DNA of 64,000 nucleotides from Kappaphycus alvarezii (lineage: Eukaryota > Rhodophyta > Florideophyceae > Gigartinales > Solieriaceae). The notes beneath the pieces are model-generated. The model searched no databases. It was not told the DNA's origin and saw nothing but the letters and a program-made list of their open reading frames with translations. Shown piece after piece: positions 7,575 through 18,900 of this stretch; within the stretch, counting starts at the first letter, position 1; each line of letters opens with the position of its first letter. The position numbers and the translations under genes are program-made. Where the stretch lies: positions 558,001 to 622,000 of the forward strand of contig NADL03000753.1 of the NCBI GenBank assembly GCA_002205965.3, in the 5' to 3' direction.

Positions 7575-10217
7575 TCAACTTTGCAACGTTTCCGCGGCCT
7601 CCATTTCTCTATCCACATTGGCCTGCATTTCCTTCTGGTTTGCTGTTGAACTGTCCGTCAATGTCAACTCCCTTATCAGCATGGTGGCAAACTCCCCGCG
7701 GCCCAGAGTGAATCCAATAACTAAAGCCTTCTTCTTCATCAACTTGTTGCTTCCGAACCCTGCGTCTGCCCCTATAGATCCCTCTGTATTTGTCCTATTC
7801 GCACAAGTGTTCTCTGCACGTTTAAACGGCTCGTCTGTGTTCATGTTTACCTCATTCCCCGTCCCGTCCAAAGCTTCGCAATGAAGACTCGCATCTTCAT
7901 CCTTCGCTTCAGTTGCCCCGCCTGTTCTCACTTGGTTCTTTCCTGAGCAGTCCTCGGGTAGGTGAGCCTCTGGTGTAAGCACGTCTGAACTGTCTACGTA
8001 CGAGGCAATTCGCATTTCTACATCTCGAGGAGCAGCGAGCAAGAACCGGTACGTGCCCTTCATGCCAAATTCCCGAACAAGATTGCCGGACAGCTCCATC
8101 TTCTCTTCTTCTATGATCTTTGTAGCTACTTTACCATACCCAGCTTTGTTGGGAATGGTCACATCGGATCCTACCACCGGAATCAGCACTCGGAATACAG
8201 AAATCGACTTTTGTTCCTCTTCCTCGCTGGTTACTTCGCGAACCATTGTGTCAAAACTTAGCTCCCCCGCGTCATCTTCGTTGACGGGGATGAGGTCTCC
8301 CTCAATGGCGTGCATTCGAGAGGGGTCACTCGGCCGATTCATTCTAATCCGCTCCGATGCCATCATGTTCCAAATGTAACTCTGAACGGCGTGGCCATAC
8401 ATTCGGCGCAAATTGCGCGGTAGTTTGCTAAATGCGGCTTTGTAATCATACTTCTGTACTCCTCTTCGCTCGTCACTCGCAAACGAGGACGCAATAGTCC
8501 TCTCAATGTGCATCCATTTCGGCAGAGACTTTAAAAGGTCCTGCGCAGTCAATTCCTTCCTAGCAAAGCTCTTCAACGCGTTGATCAGTTCTCTCCTTGC
8601 TGGGGTAAGGTCTCCTTGCTCATCCAACGATTTATCTACCACTGGGACAGGTAGCAAAATGCGGCGACATGCATCCTCAAAGTCTCCGCGCAGTATGGCA
8701 AATCCGGTCGCATGTGTCCCGGACACGCCAGTGCCAAACCTTTGCAATCCAAAATAATTGACGAATCCACGGGCTTTCAAGCTAGCAACAGCGTTTCCGA
8801 TATTTGCTTCGTCAGCCTCACAACCTAATTCCAGGTCTCGCAACACAATCGTAAACCGATTGCCGCGCAGATCGCCTAATTTGAGTGGGCGATTTGACCC
8901 TTTGGGAAGTACCTTATAATTGCCCACCCTGATGGACGGGAACCGACGATCTCTTTTCGACAAAAGAGCATTTGCCCTTGCTAAACGATCCTCAGCGATA
9001 CCACGAATTTGAACAAGCTGAGTAGTGACCGCGCGCTTGTCCTTTGTGCCGGAGTAGGAAAAGGCGGATGAAGGTACGCGCAAGGCCTTGGTAAGGGCGT
9101 TGATTGCTGTGGTGGTGTCCATGTTCCTCTTCCAGAGCACAAAGGAGACCATGGTTGAACGACCAATTTGACTGCCCGGTCGATTGAACGAGGAGTTGAG
9201 CTGCCAGTCGGTCACTTTACGGGAATCTTCAGTTTTCTGAGAGCTAGTATTACCGTTTGCATTATTGATTGCAAGTCTGTCGCTAGTGGGGCGATCGGTC
9301 CTCATTCGTTTCGAAGACCGACATAAAGATTTCTTGAGAAGGCGAACGGCTTTACCCTTCTCCCCATCTGCCTCTACCTCAACTGTATCTGTGTTGTACA
9401 CAGGAATGTGTTCGCGAACCCATCGATGAATCATAGTCCTTTTGTGCTTTTCATTGCATACAGGCAGGACAAGTTGATCTTCATTGGCGCTGACTAAACG
9501 GCGCAAATCATGTGAAGCAGTGTTGCCGACATTTTCCTGATACACAGAATCTATCTCATCAAAAGGGATTTTAGTTGGATCCAGTTGGGCTAGTGGGCAA
9601 GACTGCGGGTCGGCACTGCATTCGTTGCTGTCATCCCTAGCCCTCTTTCCCAGACTCGTGGCATCAGAGAGCTGAGGGAATATGGTGAGTTTTGCAACTT
9701 GTCCGGACAAGAGCACTTCATTGACCACAAAGTCTTGAATGTGCTGTTTGACGATAGCGCGAAATGGAGTGTGAGAGCCGAGTGTCTCAGTGATGCCGAC
9801 ATCTGCTTCCTTGACGGACATTTTTTTGAACCACGCGTAATCTGTGCGGACTATTGTTGAGGGCAATGAGGATGATGAGCGCGATGAGTAGAAATGCGAG
9901 GGTGTTGGCCGTATGTTGAGGTTGGAAGGGTGGCCAAGTGATCGTGATCCGCAGATGGATACGGGGTAGGAGGAGTGAAACAGGGACTGGCACTGTCTCT
10001 GAGACGAAGAAGGAGGGAGGTGACGCAACTTTGGGAAGGATCTTGTGGTTACATCGCCTTGTGGCAGACTGACTTTTGCAGGAATGTCGTCGTGATATCG
10101 AAGCAGTGGGGCCAGAGACCCAAGTGTTGATCCGGTGCGAGAAATAGCTGTAAGGTAATGATTTACAGTAGATGTCAACTGTATCATACTGTACCACGGT
10201 ATAGTGAAGTATGTCAT
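7575..10217 (-). CDS. PUS7: PUS7/TruD-family pseudouridine synthase
   Basis: This isomerises uridine to pseudouridine in RNA; eukaryotic Pus7 acts on U2 snRNA, tRNA position 13, pre-tRNA-Tyr and mRNA. The frame is intact for 880 codons with no intron. The core begins MSVKEADVGITETLG and KQHIQDFVVNEV. The catalytic region is YSGTKDKRAVTTQ (about residues 386-398), which holds the nucleophilic aspartate. The TruD signature NYFGLQRFGTG follows near 487. The TruD-specific insertion domain includes EGDLIP and IPNKAGYGK, and the end LVIGFTLGRGEFATMLIREL is conserved. The ATG at 10217 adds about 132 residues rich in Ser, His and Arg before the core. The ATG at 9821 (AAAAAAATGTCC context) starts exactly at the conserved part and gives 748 residues. 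Two start sites could give organellar and nuclear forms, which is inference. A Ser/Glu-rich, low-complexity insert lies between about 700 and 830. Confidence 0.96.
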   Translation of the reverse strand: MTYFTIPWYSMIQLTSTVNHYLTAISRTGSTLGSLAPLLRYHDDIPAKVSLPQGDVTTRSFPKLRHLPPSSSQRQCQSLFHSSYPVSICGSRSLGHPSNLNIRPTPSHFYSSRSSSSLPSTIVRTDYAWFKKMSVKEADVGITETLGSHTPFRAIVKQHIQDFVVNEVLLSGQVAKLTIFPQLSDATSLGKRARDDSNECSADPQSCPLAQLDPTKIPFDEIDSVYQENVGNTASHDLRRLVSANEDQLVLPVCNEKHKRTMIHRWVREHIPVYNTDTVEVEADGEKGKAVRLLKKSLCRSSKRMRTDRPTSDRLAINNANGNTSSQKTEDSRKVTDWQLNSSFNRPGSQIGRSTMVSFVLWKRNMDTTTAINALTKALRVPSSAFSYSGTKDKRAVTTQLVQIRGIAEDRLARANALLSKRDRRFPSIRVGNYKVLPKGSNRPLKLGDLRGNRFTIVLRDLELGCEADEANIGNAVASLKARGFVNYFGLQRFGTGVSGTHATGFAILRGDFEDACRRILLPVPVVDKSLDEQGDLTPARRELINALKSFARKELTAQDLLKSLPKWMHIERTIASSFASDERRGVQKYDYKAAFSKLPRNLRRMYGHAVQSYIWNMMASERIRMNRPSDPSRMHAIEGDLIPVNEDDAGELSFDTMVREVTSEEEEQKSISVFRVLIPVVGSDVTIPNKAGYGKVATKIIEEEKMELSGNLVREFGMKGTYRFLLAAPRDVEMRIASYVDSSDVLTPEAHLPEDCSGKNQVRTGGATEAKDEDASLHCEALDGTGNEVNMNTDEPFKRAENTCANRTNTEGSIGADAGFGSNKLMKKKALVIGFTLGRGEFATMLIRELTLTDSSTANQKEMQANVDREMEAAETLQS

Positions 10218-10984
10218 GTACGGCCCTCGCTATCTGATTGGCTCTATGTCACGACTCTCTTTATGCATTCAGCGAGGCTTTCAAAAGTTGCAGTAGAATT
10301 TTGTGAGAAGATAGTCACTGATGTACGTGTAGTCTGACACGGCAAGCTTTGCCTCTGAAGCCTCAAGGTGATTCGACAAGTCTTAAGAGTACTCCAATTC
10401 CTTTTTAGCGCTGCCCAAATTTATACTCCTCAAAGTGATGCCCCACTCCCTTTTGGTTGTGGAAGCTCTTCTTACCAGTGATACATGCGGCTTCTGGCTC
10501 TATCGAAAGAGACTCGGTGACTTGAACTTCCTCGGGGTTCAAAAGGTATCGAGACAAATCCGATCATTGCTAGTACAGTGGTCAGTGAAATGTCGAATCA
10601 CATGCCCGTAAAGCTGCTCTCCGTTGCATGTTCTGTCATTTCTATCGGAAGCACTGCCATTGCAGAAATTGCATTTCTCAAATCTATTTTACTGTACAGT
10701 AGTTTGTTCAGTTCAGTTTGGAGTCGATCACGATGAAAGCACGATTTTGCATTGCAGCCTCGAGTATAGCGTAATATGGTCGACCAAGCGATTATAAAGT
10801 AGGACTGTCGCACAATCGATTCATAGACAATGGCTGGAATCACGACCTTTTCGCATCCATAGTCGAAGTTGTACTGTCAGCAAAATATGCTAAAAGAGGA
10901 GGGAACGGTGTACAGTAAAAGTGACAATGTCATCATGACATCACTCTAAAATGTTTATTTATTTATATATTTGGCTATTGTGCA

Positions 10985-11018
10985 TACTGTACTGTAATGT
11001 ACTGTACTGTACAGTACT
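10985..11018. repeat. TACTG/CAGTA pentanucleotide array
   Basis: Imperfect (TACTG)n that turns into its own reverse complement (TGTACAGTA), so the array is partly self-complementary and could fold back. It lies in the divergent PUS7/membrane-protein intergenic region. Confidence 0.85.
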
Positions 11019-11375
11019 ATAGATCCTTTCCTTTCCCGTACAGTACTGTCGTGGAGATGTCGGTAAGTCTATCCGACTGACGTACGCAGCGGTGCGAGGG
11101 ATGACTACTCCACGAGCACGCAGGGAAGACACAAAGCCCGAGATTGCTCTCTGTTTACAGTATTGATGCTTCCTTGCGATAGCATGCTTCTGTTCGTATG
11201 CCCGCGCACCTCTCTCTCGCTCGCTTCCCGGTTCACTTCCGTGGATGTGGTTGCTCTTATGCACTGCCATTCTAGACGTTTGCGAACCTTGCATACTTGT
11301 TAAATGCAAATCGATGCGCCCGCTCGATACTTACACTTGCATTCTCGCCACGTATGACAACTAACAATCTCACAA

Positions 11376-11425
11376 CTGTACAGTTGTACAGTACAGTTAC
11401 TGTACTTTACTGTACTGTACTGTAC
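11376..11425. repeat. TACTG/CAGTA pentanucleotide array
   Basis: Alternating CAGTA and TACTG blocks (ctgtacagttgtacagtacagttactgt and onward) ending about 240 bases before the membrane-protein start codon. It is the same motif as the other arrays in the window. Confidence 0.85.
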
Positions 11426-11662
11426 AACACTGCACACAACCAGTTTTGGTGATCGCGAGAGGCACTGTTACAGTTACTTGTTTCAGCTTAGTGTGGCTCT
11501 CAAGCCACCTACCTACCTTCCGCCTTTGCGACTTTCTCGCTCAAAAACTCCCCGTCCCCATCACTTTGTGCCAATTCTCATAGATCTCCGCCCTCCATCC
11601 CGACCACCCATCCATTCCAGGCCAGCCCTTTGCACCGCTACAAACCTCAAACCCCTCCAAAA

Positions 11663-12967
11663 ATGGAAGGCCTACGACGCCGAGTCGCAGAAGCCCAAGA
11701 CATTGTTGAAGACTTCAAAGACTCGTTACACTCCACACAACAACAACCTCCCCCACCCCAACAAACCACCGATCGCGCCTTCAATCTCGAACAACTCAAG
11801 CGTGCCCAGCAACACGTGGCCCCCGTATTCGTCGTGCTTGCAAACATCGCCGCTGTCGTCGAACCTATTGCCGATAAAGCCGCAGACCTTTTCAGTGTCG
11901 TTTGGAAGGCTTTGGAGCCGTATAATCCGGAGGATTTGGTTGTAGCTGTGTATGGACTGTTTCTTGTTTTCTTTGGAGGCGTTTATATGACTTTGGTCGC
12001 ATCCTTTGAGGCTGCACATTTGTTTGGATGGGATCGTATTAAGATCGCTTGTAGAGCCTTGTATCTTGAGTGGACAAAGGCCCGTGCCGCATTTGAGCGT
12101 GATAATAAGGTATGCTTGCCTCATTGCTTATTGGATGGAATGGGTGTGCATGGCGGCGACTGACGGTGCCGTGATTTTGCTGATTCTCTTTTTTGTGTTT
12201 TGAATGATCGTGCTTTGAGTGTAGGTCGACGCGAATCGTGATGGTATTGCTGATGTGGAGCAAATGGACGCAAAGGACCTAGCCGCGCGCCGTATTATGG
12301 TTTTGACAAAGTCTGTCAATCCGGAAAATGTTTCTATCGCTATCGAGGGTCTTACGATGGCCACTGTGGCCATCCTGGCCACCCTTCGCGTTAGATTCGC
12401 AAAGGCAATAACCTTGGGTACTGCCATCGGTGAGGTCCTTTGCAAAATTTTCTCTCCGTTTACAACAAAATTGTTGGAATACGCCTTGCCAGATGACTAT
12501 GAAAAGTGGATTCCTGTACGTATACTTGCACACGCCCGCTTGCCATCTATCGCATCCTTCGCACAAACCCCTCTTGATTCCAACTAACCGATAATTCTGC
12601 TTTGAGCGCAACCCTTGTTCACAAAATTTCCCAGGTTATCAACAAATATGGTTTCCGTTACGTCGGAATGAGCGCATCGTGGATTCTCATGCGTGTTGTA
12701 ACTAGCATATTTGCTGCAATGCGAGGTAGCTCCATATTTATCACGGGCGTTTGTGGCTATCTTGTCCGATACAATCATGTCGGTCCGAATATCTTCAAGG
12801 AAGGAAACCCGATGCTCGTCGCTGCATGGGGGCTGCTTGCCGTGATTGGTATGTATTGGCAAATATCCAGCGGCTTTACGTTACCATTCCCCCTCAACAT
12901 TCTGCTCTTGCCGGTAACTGTGGCGGAAAACTTCATCATCCTTGCCGTTGGGGTTTCTGCAAAGTGA
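11663..12967 (+). CDS. Unrecognised multi-pass membrane protein with a DxNxDG loop (three exons)
   Basis: Exons 11663-12109, 12225-12515 and 12635-12967 join in phase 0 across introns of 115 bases (GTATGC...TAG) and 119 bases (GTACGT...CAG), giving 356 residues. I do not recognise the family. Residues 1-55 form a polar helix with a Gln/Pro-rich stretch. Residues 52-82 are apolar and amphipathic. A strong membrane segment covers 91-122 (VVAVYGLFLVFFGGVYMTLV). Residues 151-161, DANRDGIADVE, match a DxNxDGxxD calcium-binding loop of the EF-hand/dockerin/thrombospondin-3 type and sit exactly at the start of exon 2. Exon 2 has an Ala/Thr-rich hydrophobic helix (VSIAIEGLTMATVAILATL). Exon 3 has at least three more hydrophobic segments. 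No signal peptide is evident. Uninterrupted frames and clean phase-0 splicing argue for a real, selected gene. The ATG at 11663 is the first that fits. It converges on the cytochrome b5 gene, with 160 bases between the stops. Confidence 0.85.
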
Positions 12968-13127
12968 ACACCGTGCTGCGCGTCAAGCTGTTCCTTGCCG
13001 ATGAGAATGCTGCAGATGTCACTTTGTGCCGTCACCGCGTTGTGAGAAATACGCCTCGTCACCGATAGGACGTTAAAGTCCATCCTGATTTGCGGCCACA
13101 AAACTTGTTCACTGTGCGGTGGTCCAT

Positions 13128-14022
13128 TTACGGATCCGGTTCCGCAAGACGCAATGCGTCGAATCGCTGTATGGGCGAATAATCACTGTCATCCTCTACT
13201 GCGGCTCTTGAAACATCATCTCGCTCCCGTGCATTCCCACGGGCTGGCGAAATCGTTATGGACTCACCGCTCACGCGATGAAGTTCTTTCGTGTGTTCTC
13301 TTCGCTCCCCCGCGGAACTCGAAGCAATCGCATTGTGCTCGACATTCTCTTCCAGCTCTGCACTGGACTCACTACCGGATTCATCGTCGTCCTCCCCAGT
13401 GAGCACTCCCAGGTAGCAATTTGAAAGCATGTAATCTGGATTCACCCATATATGATACTTGTTGAATAAAGCGGTCGCGTCCTACATATTCGCCAGGAAA
13501 AAGCAGAGTTTGTAAATGGAGTGATACAAAGTCGCAGTGTAAACGATGACAGTCAAGTCAGCAGGAGTGAGGTGCTTGCCCATTGGACGCTTTTGATAAA
13601 GTTGGGTAGACTGTACGTACTTTTCCGGCTCCCGCAAGAATCATGTCGATACCTCCTGGATGATACTCCACATACGCGGTCACATCAAACACCTTTCCAT
13701 TTAAGGCCATCCACGCATCTTCGCGAGTGCAGTGACGGCGCAGCTCAGTCAATGCGATGGGGCGTGGGCGCGGGCGGCGGAATTTGGCAGAGTTGCGTAC
13801 CCAGTCAAGTTGGGAACGGCCCGGTGCTAGGGGTACTTTGCGACGTCCGGTGCCACTTGCACGCATCTGATCGGATTGTGGAACCCTGCTCATGACTGGG
13901 TATGTGTAGTGCGGATTGCAGATTGAAACGTTGTGATGGGCACGGCGGAAGGGGAAGAATGAAAGCACACGGTCGTCTCGTAGCATTTCCCCCGTCTCTT
14001 GAATCAGGTCGTGCAGCTGCAT
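13128..14022 (-). CDS. Cytochrome b5-domain protein of the NCB5OR N-terminal type (two exons)
   Basis: Exon 1 is 14022-13621 and exon 2 is 13481-13128 on the minus strand, joined in phase 0 across a 139-base GTACGT...TAG intron, for 251 residues. Residues 61-76 (RKVPLAPGRSQLDWVR) precede the heme domain exactly as in NCB5OR/CYB5R4-like proteins (K-V-x-L-x2-G-x-S-x-LDW). The b5 core reads IALTELRRHC, AWMALNGKVFDVTAYVEYHPGG and then, after the splice, DATALFNKYH; H121 and H144 are the two axial heme ligands. After a conserved NCYLGVL the last 100 residues are acidic and Ser-rich with no domain I know. The CS and flavin reductase domains of full NCB5OR are absent, so it probably takes electrons from a separate reductase (inference). 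There is no membrane anchor. Start options are M1 (14022) or M44 (13893); both lie upstream of the domain. Confidence 0.88.
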
Positions 14023-14539
14023 TTCATTCGCTAGTTTTTATAGTACTGTCAATGCGTTTGGGTGACATCATCATCATTGCAATTTGTGCTTACAGAATAG
14101 AGTCTGGTACAATGCCCGAAATCGGTACAGAGCTATCGGTTTTTTTGACACTCACGTTTCAAAAATAAGTGAAAAACAATACTGTAGCAGGGGATTGACA
14201 CCGCACCAATTAACGTACAAATTTCGTACCCAGGTAATACACGTGGCGTAAACTCATAAAGTGCTCAAATCATACATATAGCTTTGCCAGAAGGCATAAC
14301 TTTCCGCTTGCCTTTACAGCAGACACCGAAATTAGATTAGGCCAATTCAATTCTTCACATGGTAAGAAGGGTGCCGAAGCAAAAATTAGATTAGGCCAAT
14401 GTCCCACCATCTTCCGCACCCGCATATGTATACCAACGCTTGAGTTGCATCATATGGTCGCCGGCAGCGATGGCCATCATTTCGCACGCTCCACTGCACG
14501 TGACCGATGTGGACCATCCGGTTAGTTCCTGGTCCTCTT
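14023..14539. other. Upstream region of the cytochrome b5 gene and edge of a transposon relic
   Basis: No gene is recognised. Two copies of an 18-base direct repeat, AAATTAGATTAGGCCAAT, lie at 14329-14346 and 14383-14400, close to the downstream edge of the decayed DDE transposase. They may mark an element end or an unequal duplication. Confidence 0.45.
14329..14400. repeat. Two 18-base direct repeats
   Basis: AAATTAGATTAGGCCAAT at 14329-14346 and again at 14383-14400, 54 bases apart start to start. They sit at the 3' edge of the DDE transposase relic. Confidence 0.8.
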
Positions 14540-15998
14540 GTCGGACTGCAGTGGACACCATAGAAACTATTCGCTGGAAATAAGTTCAAACACTCGCGGT
14601 TCGTAGCGACAATCTGCTGCAACTCGTCATATAATTTCCCCACCTATTAAAACCCATTTAAATTAAGGTACATTCCTGTCCTAATCTTTTCCCTCCGCGC
14701 ATACTGAACTCTAGTCCGATTCCGTTCCGCGTTTACATCGCGAACAACAGACGCGGCCAAGGGTAAATAAAACGATTTTCCCGGGCTCGGCAACTTTCCG
14801 CTCGTAGCCGTCCAGATTTCATGGTGAATATACAGTATATTCGTACTTATAATCGTCACGACGTTTTCCCCAAGCGTCCTTCAATTTCTGGATCATAAGG
14901 GAGACCGCATGCTGCAAAAGATGGGTCGTGTTTAGGGGACATTTTTAAATAGTAGTACCCATAGCGTTCGACCTAGAGGTTGTTCAATCATCAATTAAAT
15001 GCCCCGGGCAGTTGTCCACGGAAAGACCTCTTCGCAATCCGTCAAAAAACCTCCTAATTGCGCCCGGTTTCGAGAGCCAAGACTTGAACGTGACTCCGCC
15101 CATCCAGCCCTTCGGTATGCTCCTATAGCATACGATAGGAACAATGTTTAGAATGCGCTGAATGGGCTATCAACGATTGGCATGTTTTAACATTAAGAGA
15201 GGTGTATCAATACGATCATTTACTCCCCAGTCAAGCGCATCATCATTGTAATTGGGTCGCCTCTGCTGACAAATTCAGCGTACTTTACTTTTTCCTCCCC
15301 TTTAATAACCAGCGTGGGACTATTGTCCAGGTTGAAGATAAATTGCGTTTCGACGGCGTTTTCAATTGCGTCTTTCTCCAGAATCCCTGACCCAAACCCC
15401 TTCTTAAGGACTACTAGATGAAATGACAACATGAAATGAAACGCACAGCTCTAGGAAAAGCTGTTGTGTCGAGCTTGTCATTACCTTACCGGTTTGTGCA
15501 CGGAACACTATCTTTTTTGCACCCATAAACTGCTGAATATACCGCATTGTAATCCTGCGGGAAAATGGAAAAAAAGTAAACGATCGATCTGAGTAGTAAG
15601 GAAATCCTTCCGAGACAGATGCAATGAAGCTCAATGTGCAGCTTGGAGAACCCGCTCGAGAACTTGATACCAACTTCGCGTAGTGTTTCAGACTCCGCCC
15701 GCAAATTTTTGTACAGGGCAGTTGCCCAAGCAGACTTTTTCCGCCCACGGCCTTTAGCGGTTTTGAATGTAGCTCGCCTGAGTCCATGCGGCGCCGAAAC
15801 AACGAAGTTCCCTCTTCTTGATCCTTCTATCTTAAGGGCCATCGTCGCCGCTCTCTTGCGCCACCATAGCGTCGCCTTCCCTAAGTTAGATTTTCCAGAT
15901 CCGGTAAAGAGATTAGGACACTGTAGCACAGTACAGGATATAACGTATTTTCGCCATTCTTTTCGGCGTCGGGAATCATCCACGCCGTTGCTGCACAT
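14540..15998 (-). pseudogene. Decayed pogo/DDE_1-type transposase
   Basis: Read on the minus strand, fragments in several frames follow one transposase in order. KGRGRKKSAWATALYKNLR with EVGIKFSS (about 15790-15650) is the N-terminal DNA-binding side. RYIQQFMGAKKIVFRAQTGK comes near 15550-15480. FHLVVLKKGFGSGILEKD and VKYAEFVSRGDPITMMMRLTG lie at 15425-15223. PKGWMGGVTFKSWLS and SVDNCPGH are near 15120-15010. A relic of the IQKLKDAW motif is at about 14895, and SGKLPSPGKSFY and ASVVRDVNAERNR are at 14800-14715. The order and the DNC-x-GH motif fit DDE_1/pogo-like transposases of the kind common in oomycetes and algae, from memory of the family. The first catalytic Asp is lost: the place of DETHF reads VETQF, and stops and shifts are frequent. 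The element cannot make an active enzyme. Terminal repeats were not found by eye. Confidence 0.75.
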
Positions 15999-15999
15999 A

Positions 16000-18900
16000 G
16001 TTCACTATTAGTCACCACGTGAAATTTGCGCTGTTTTCGGATCGGTGCGGAGACAGCGAGGGATGCATTTGAGTCATTCGTATCTCTACTGCTTGCATCG
16101 GGAGGGTTGTTGCCTTGGTTTTGAGAGGAGGGTTCGTATGTAGGCGTAGCAGTATTAGTCGCCCGGTTACTGGGGTAAAATTCAATAGACTGTTCTATCG
16201 GACCACTCGTTTGCTACGGGATAAGCTTCGCTGGTAGAAGGCGAAAAGAATGGACTGGGCTTGCGAATGTGTTGGAGGCTCGCAATGGGTGTTGTTAGGG
16301 TGTGAGCAATGTCGTGAATTCCAAGGTAAAAAAGCGGAGTGGCGCTTGTGGGCGACTCTGAAAAAAACTGAAGTGTTTTTGCTAGCTGGGTCTGAGTTGA
16401 AGATGGATGAATTGGTTGCTCCCTTTACTCACCGGAGTGCAGCAATCGCACTACTTATACACAATCCCGGCACCGTCGACTAACCCTAGCATGCGCGGGA
16501 AGTTGTGTTTACTAGGATAAATATCTTTCTAGAGTATCCATAAATATCTACTCTAGTAAATATCTATAGATTCTGTGGCCTAGATAGATTTATTTTGCAC
16601 AAAATCCAATTTCCAATCCAATTGTAATGTCAGCAATTGTTGTAGTTGATTCGGGTATAATTTTTGGGCGTTGTCTCGCCTATGAAACAATTCATTAACC
16701 TTTTAGAGAAAAGGAAAAGGTTAGTTAAGTAAATCAAACTGTAGGAGTCTTTTGACGAATCAAAGGCTCGGTTTCTTGTAATATTAACGCTCTTCTTACT
16801 TCAAACAAACCATAAGAAAGTTTCTCATACTAGGATAATGGACCTTTTTCACAATTCGAAGATTATTGTAGCGATCCGTCAGACAACTTTTTGTTCAGGG
16901 CGTCAGCCATATTGAGTTAACCACGCCCTTAATGTCTCCGATTTCTAATTATTTTCATTTAACTGGTAGCACACAACTTAGAACTCGAAAAACTTGAAAA
17001 TACGGGAATACAAAACCAAAGTAGAACTCGATATGGTGAAAATGGTGTCTATTATGCCTTCAAGGGTTTTTTTAGTTTTTGCAGACGCATATGAAGGGAG
17101 AAAAAAGTAAATCATGGCCCAATCAAATTTAACTCTCAAACAATGATTTACACGGAGTCATTAACTCAATCTCAAACGAGAGTCCATGAACGTGACACAT
17201 GGTAGTAACAGAGATAACGGAATTTCAGAAACTTCTTTTACTTATGTGATACCAAGAATAAAACAAAGGAAAGGTTCAATTAGAATAGAACCAACATATT
17301 TGCCCTTAATCTCTCTTTGGAACTTTAAAACTGTGCAGAAACTTTTCTAATTAATCATTCACATAAAAAGTTGACCTTTGGATGTACATTGTAAGGGCAC
17401 TGATGTTTTGCACTTCATAGCTTTAATATCATACCCGCAAAGATGTTCACAGTATAATCTCCTATGGAACATTGATCTCTTCCGCCTGGCGGTTAATTCG
17501 CAGTTGGCTCTGTATATTGTCAAAAGATCATCCAATAGGTTGTTACTTACTTCCCACCACTACGCAGATATTGGATAGGCGCTATGGTGTGACAGATAGT
17601 GATGGGGAAGGGTTTCTAAATACTAACATTTAAATCTTATACGGAAATAGATTTTGCTAGTTCTCTTATCTTCCCTCTCGCCAGTCACAATTTTCTGAGA
17701 TTAACGCATTTCAACCTGAGGCCGACTGAATCCAGAGCCCCGGTTTGTATCAGAATTTTTCGTTTTCCATTGCGCAACACTACAAAGTCACTACAAATCT
17801 AATGATATTTCCCGTTGAAACGCATCAAAATGGTGGACATTGTGGGGTAGTGACATAACTCACTCCCGAACGGTACGCACCTGTGGGGTATTTGAAGGGA
17901 GATGAGACGCCGACCATCCACGTTGGGTACGGGCTGCATAATCCGCATGGTAATCCACGTAACAAGGATATGGCTGTACTGTAAAGTTCCCTTGGGTGAG
18001 GAATCCGCACCGTCTTTACAATAATGTTGATAGCCTAGAGTAAGGGTTTTAGTGTAATGCGTAATATCATAATTAGAAATTAGTACCCCTGTGTCACGGG
18101 CGATTAGGGTCTGGGGCCGGGACTAATCGGACTCAGAGCGGACTTAGCAGATGTTTAACTGCAGTCTCCGTCTTGGTGACCGTCAAGTAAAGGGTGAGCA
18201 CATTCTACCTCTCGGAGTACCCGTCAACTTTTAGTCCTACCCTTTTCCCTCTTACGGTTTACTCCATATGGTTTATCCTTTTTACCTTCTATCGAGCCAT
18301 CGTCGACACGGCGTATCTCTCCTGACCGCGGTACGGCAAGCTCTTCCCGTGAGTGAGCCAATCTCAACCTTGTGTTTCCCTTCTACCTCTGCTCAGTGGC
18401 CCCCCGCAGGTTGAGGCCTAGCCATCCGAGCTCTACCACGCTATCAATATTATTGTTCTACCGAAAGGAGAAGTTTGCAAAGTACTACAGGTGGGCCTAC
18501 CGGTTTTATACTTCAGACATGATTTTTATGCATTAAAATCGGGAAATGCACACATAAGAGAACAGGTCCAGAAGCATTTGCCCGGAACATTGTGGTACAA
18601 TGCAGTACAGTAAAGTGTATGTTGTACCTATCGTATATATTGAATGAGTAAAATATAGGGTAGTACAGTGGAGGGCTCGATGTCAAAAACTGGTAACTGG
18701 GTCTCAAAAATGGGCATGTATTTACATGTTTAGTAATACCCATGAAATTTACCTAAAATGGGATTACACGAATTTTTATGCATTTTAAGCCGTAAAATAG
18801 TAATATTTCACATATGGGCCTTTCTTCGGGATTCAATGGCCCGTAGATCAATTACAAACGCAAATTAATATGGAAATGCGCATAAGCAGTACGATTTTAA

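Larger units (their letters stand above)
10218..11662. other. Shared upstream region of the divergent PUS7 and membrane-protein genes
   Basis: About 1.45 kb without a recognisable gene. It contains clusters of the TACTG/CAGTA pentanucleotide at 10985-11018 and 11376-11425 and shorter copies at about 10692, 10873, 10911 and 11040. The last 180 bases before the membrane-protein ATG are CT-rich like other leaders here. Short open frames (10598-10843, 10959-11309, minus) have no recognisable content. Confidence 0.5.

Noticed and set aside
15060-15125. tRNA-like T-arm sequence (minus, gttcaagtct)
   Set aside because: No cloverleaf partner stems are present, and the segment belongs to the DDE transposase relic.
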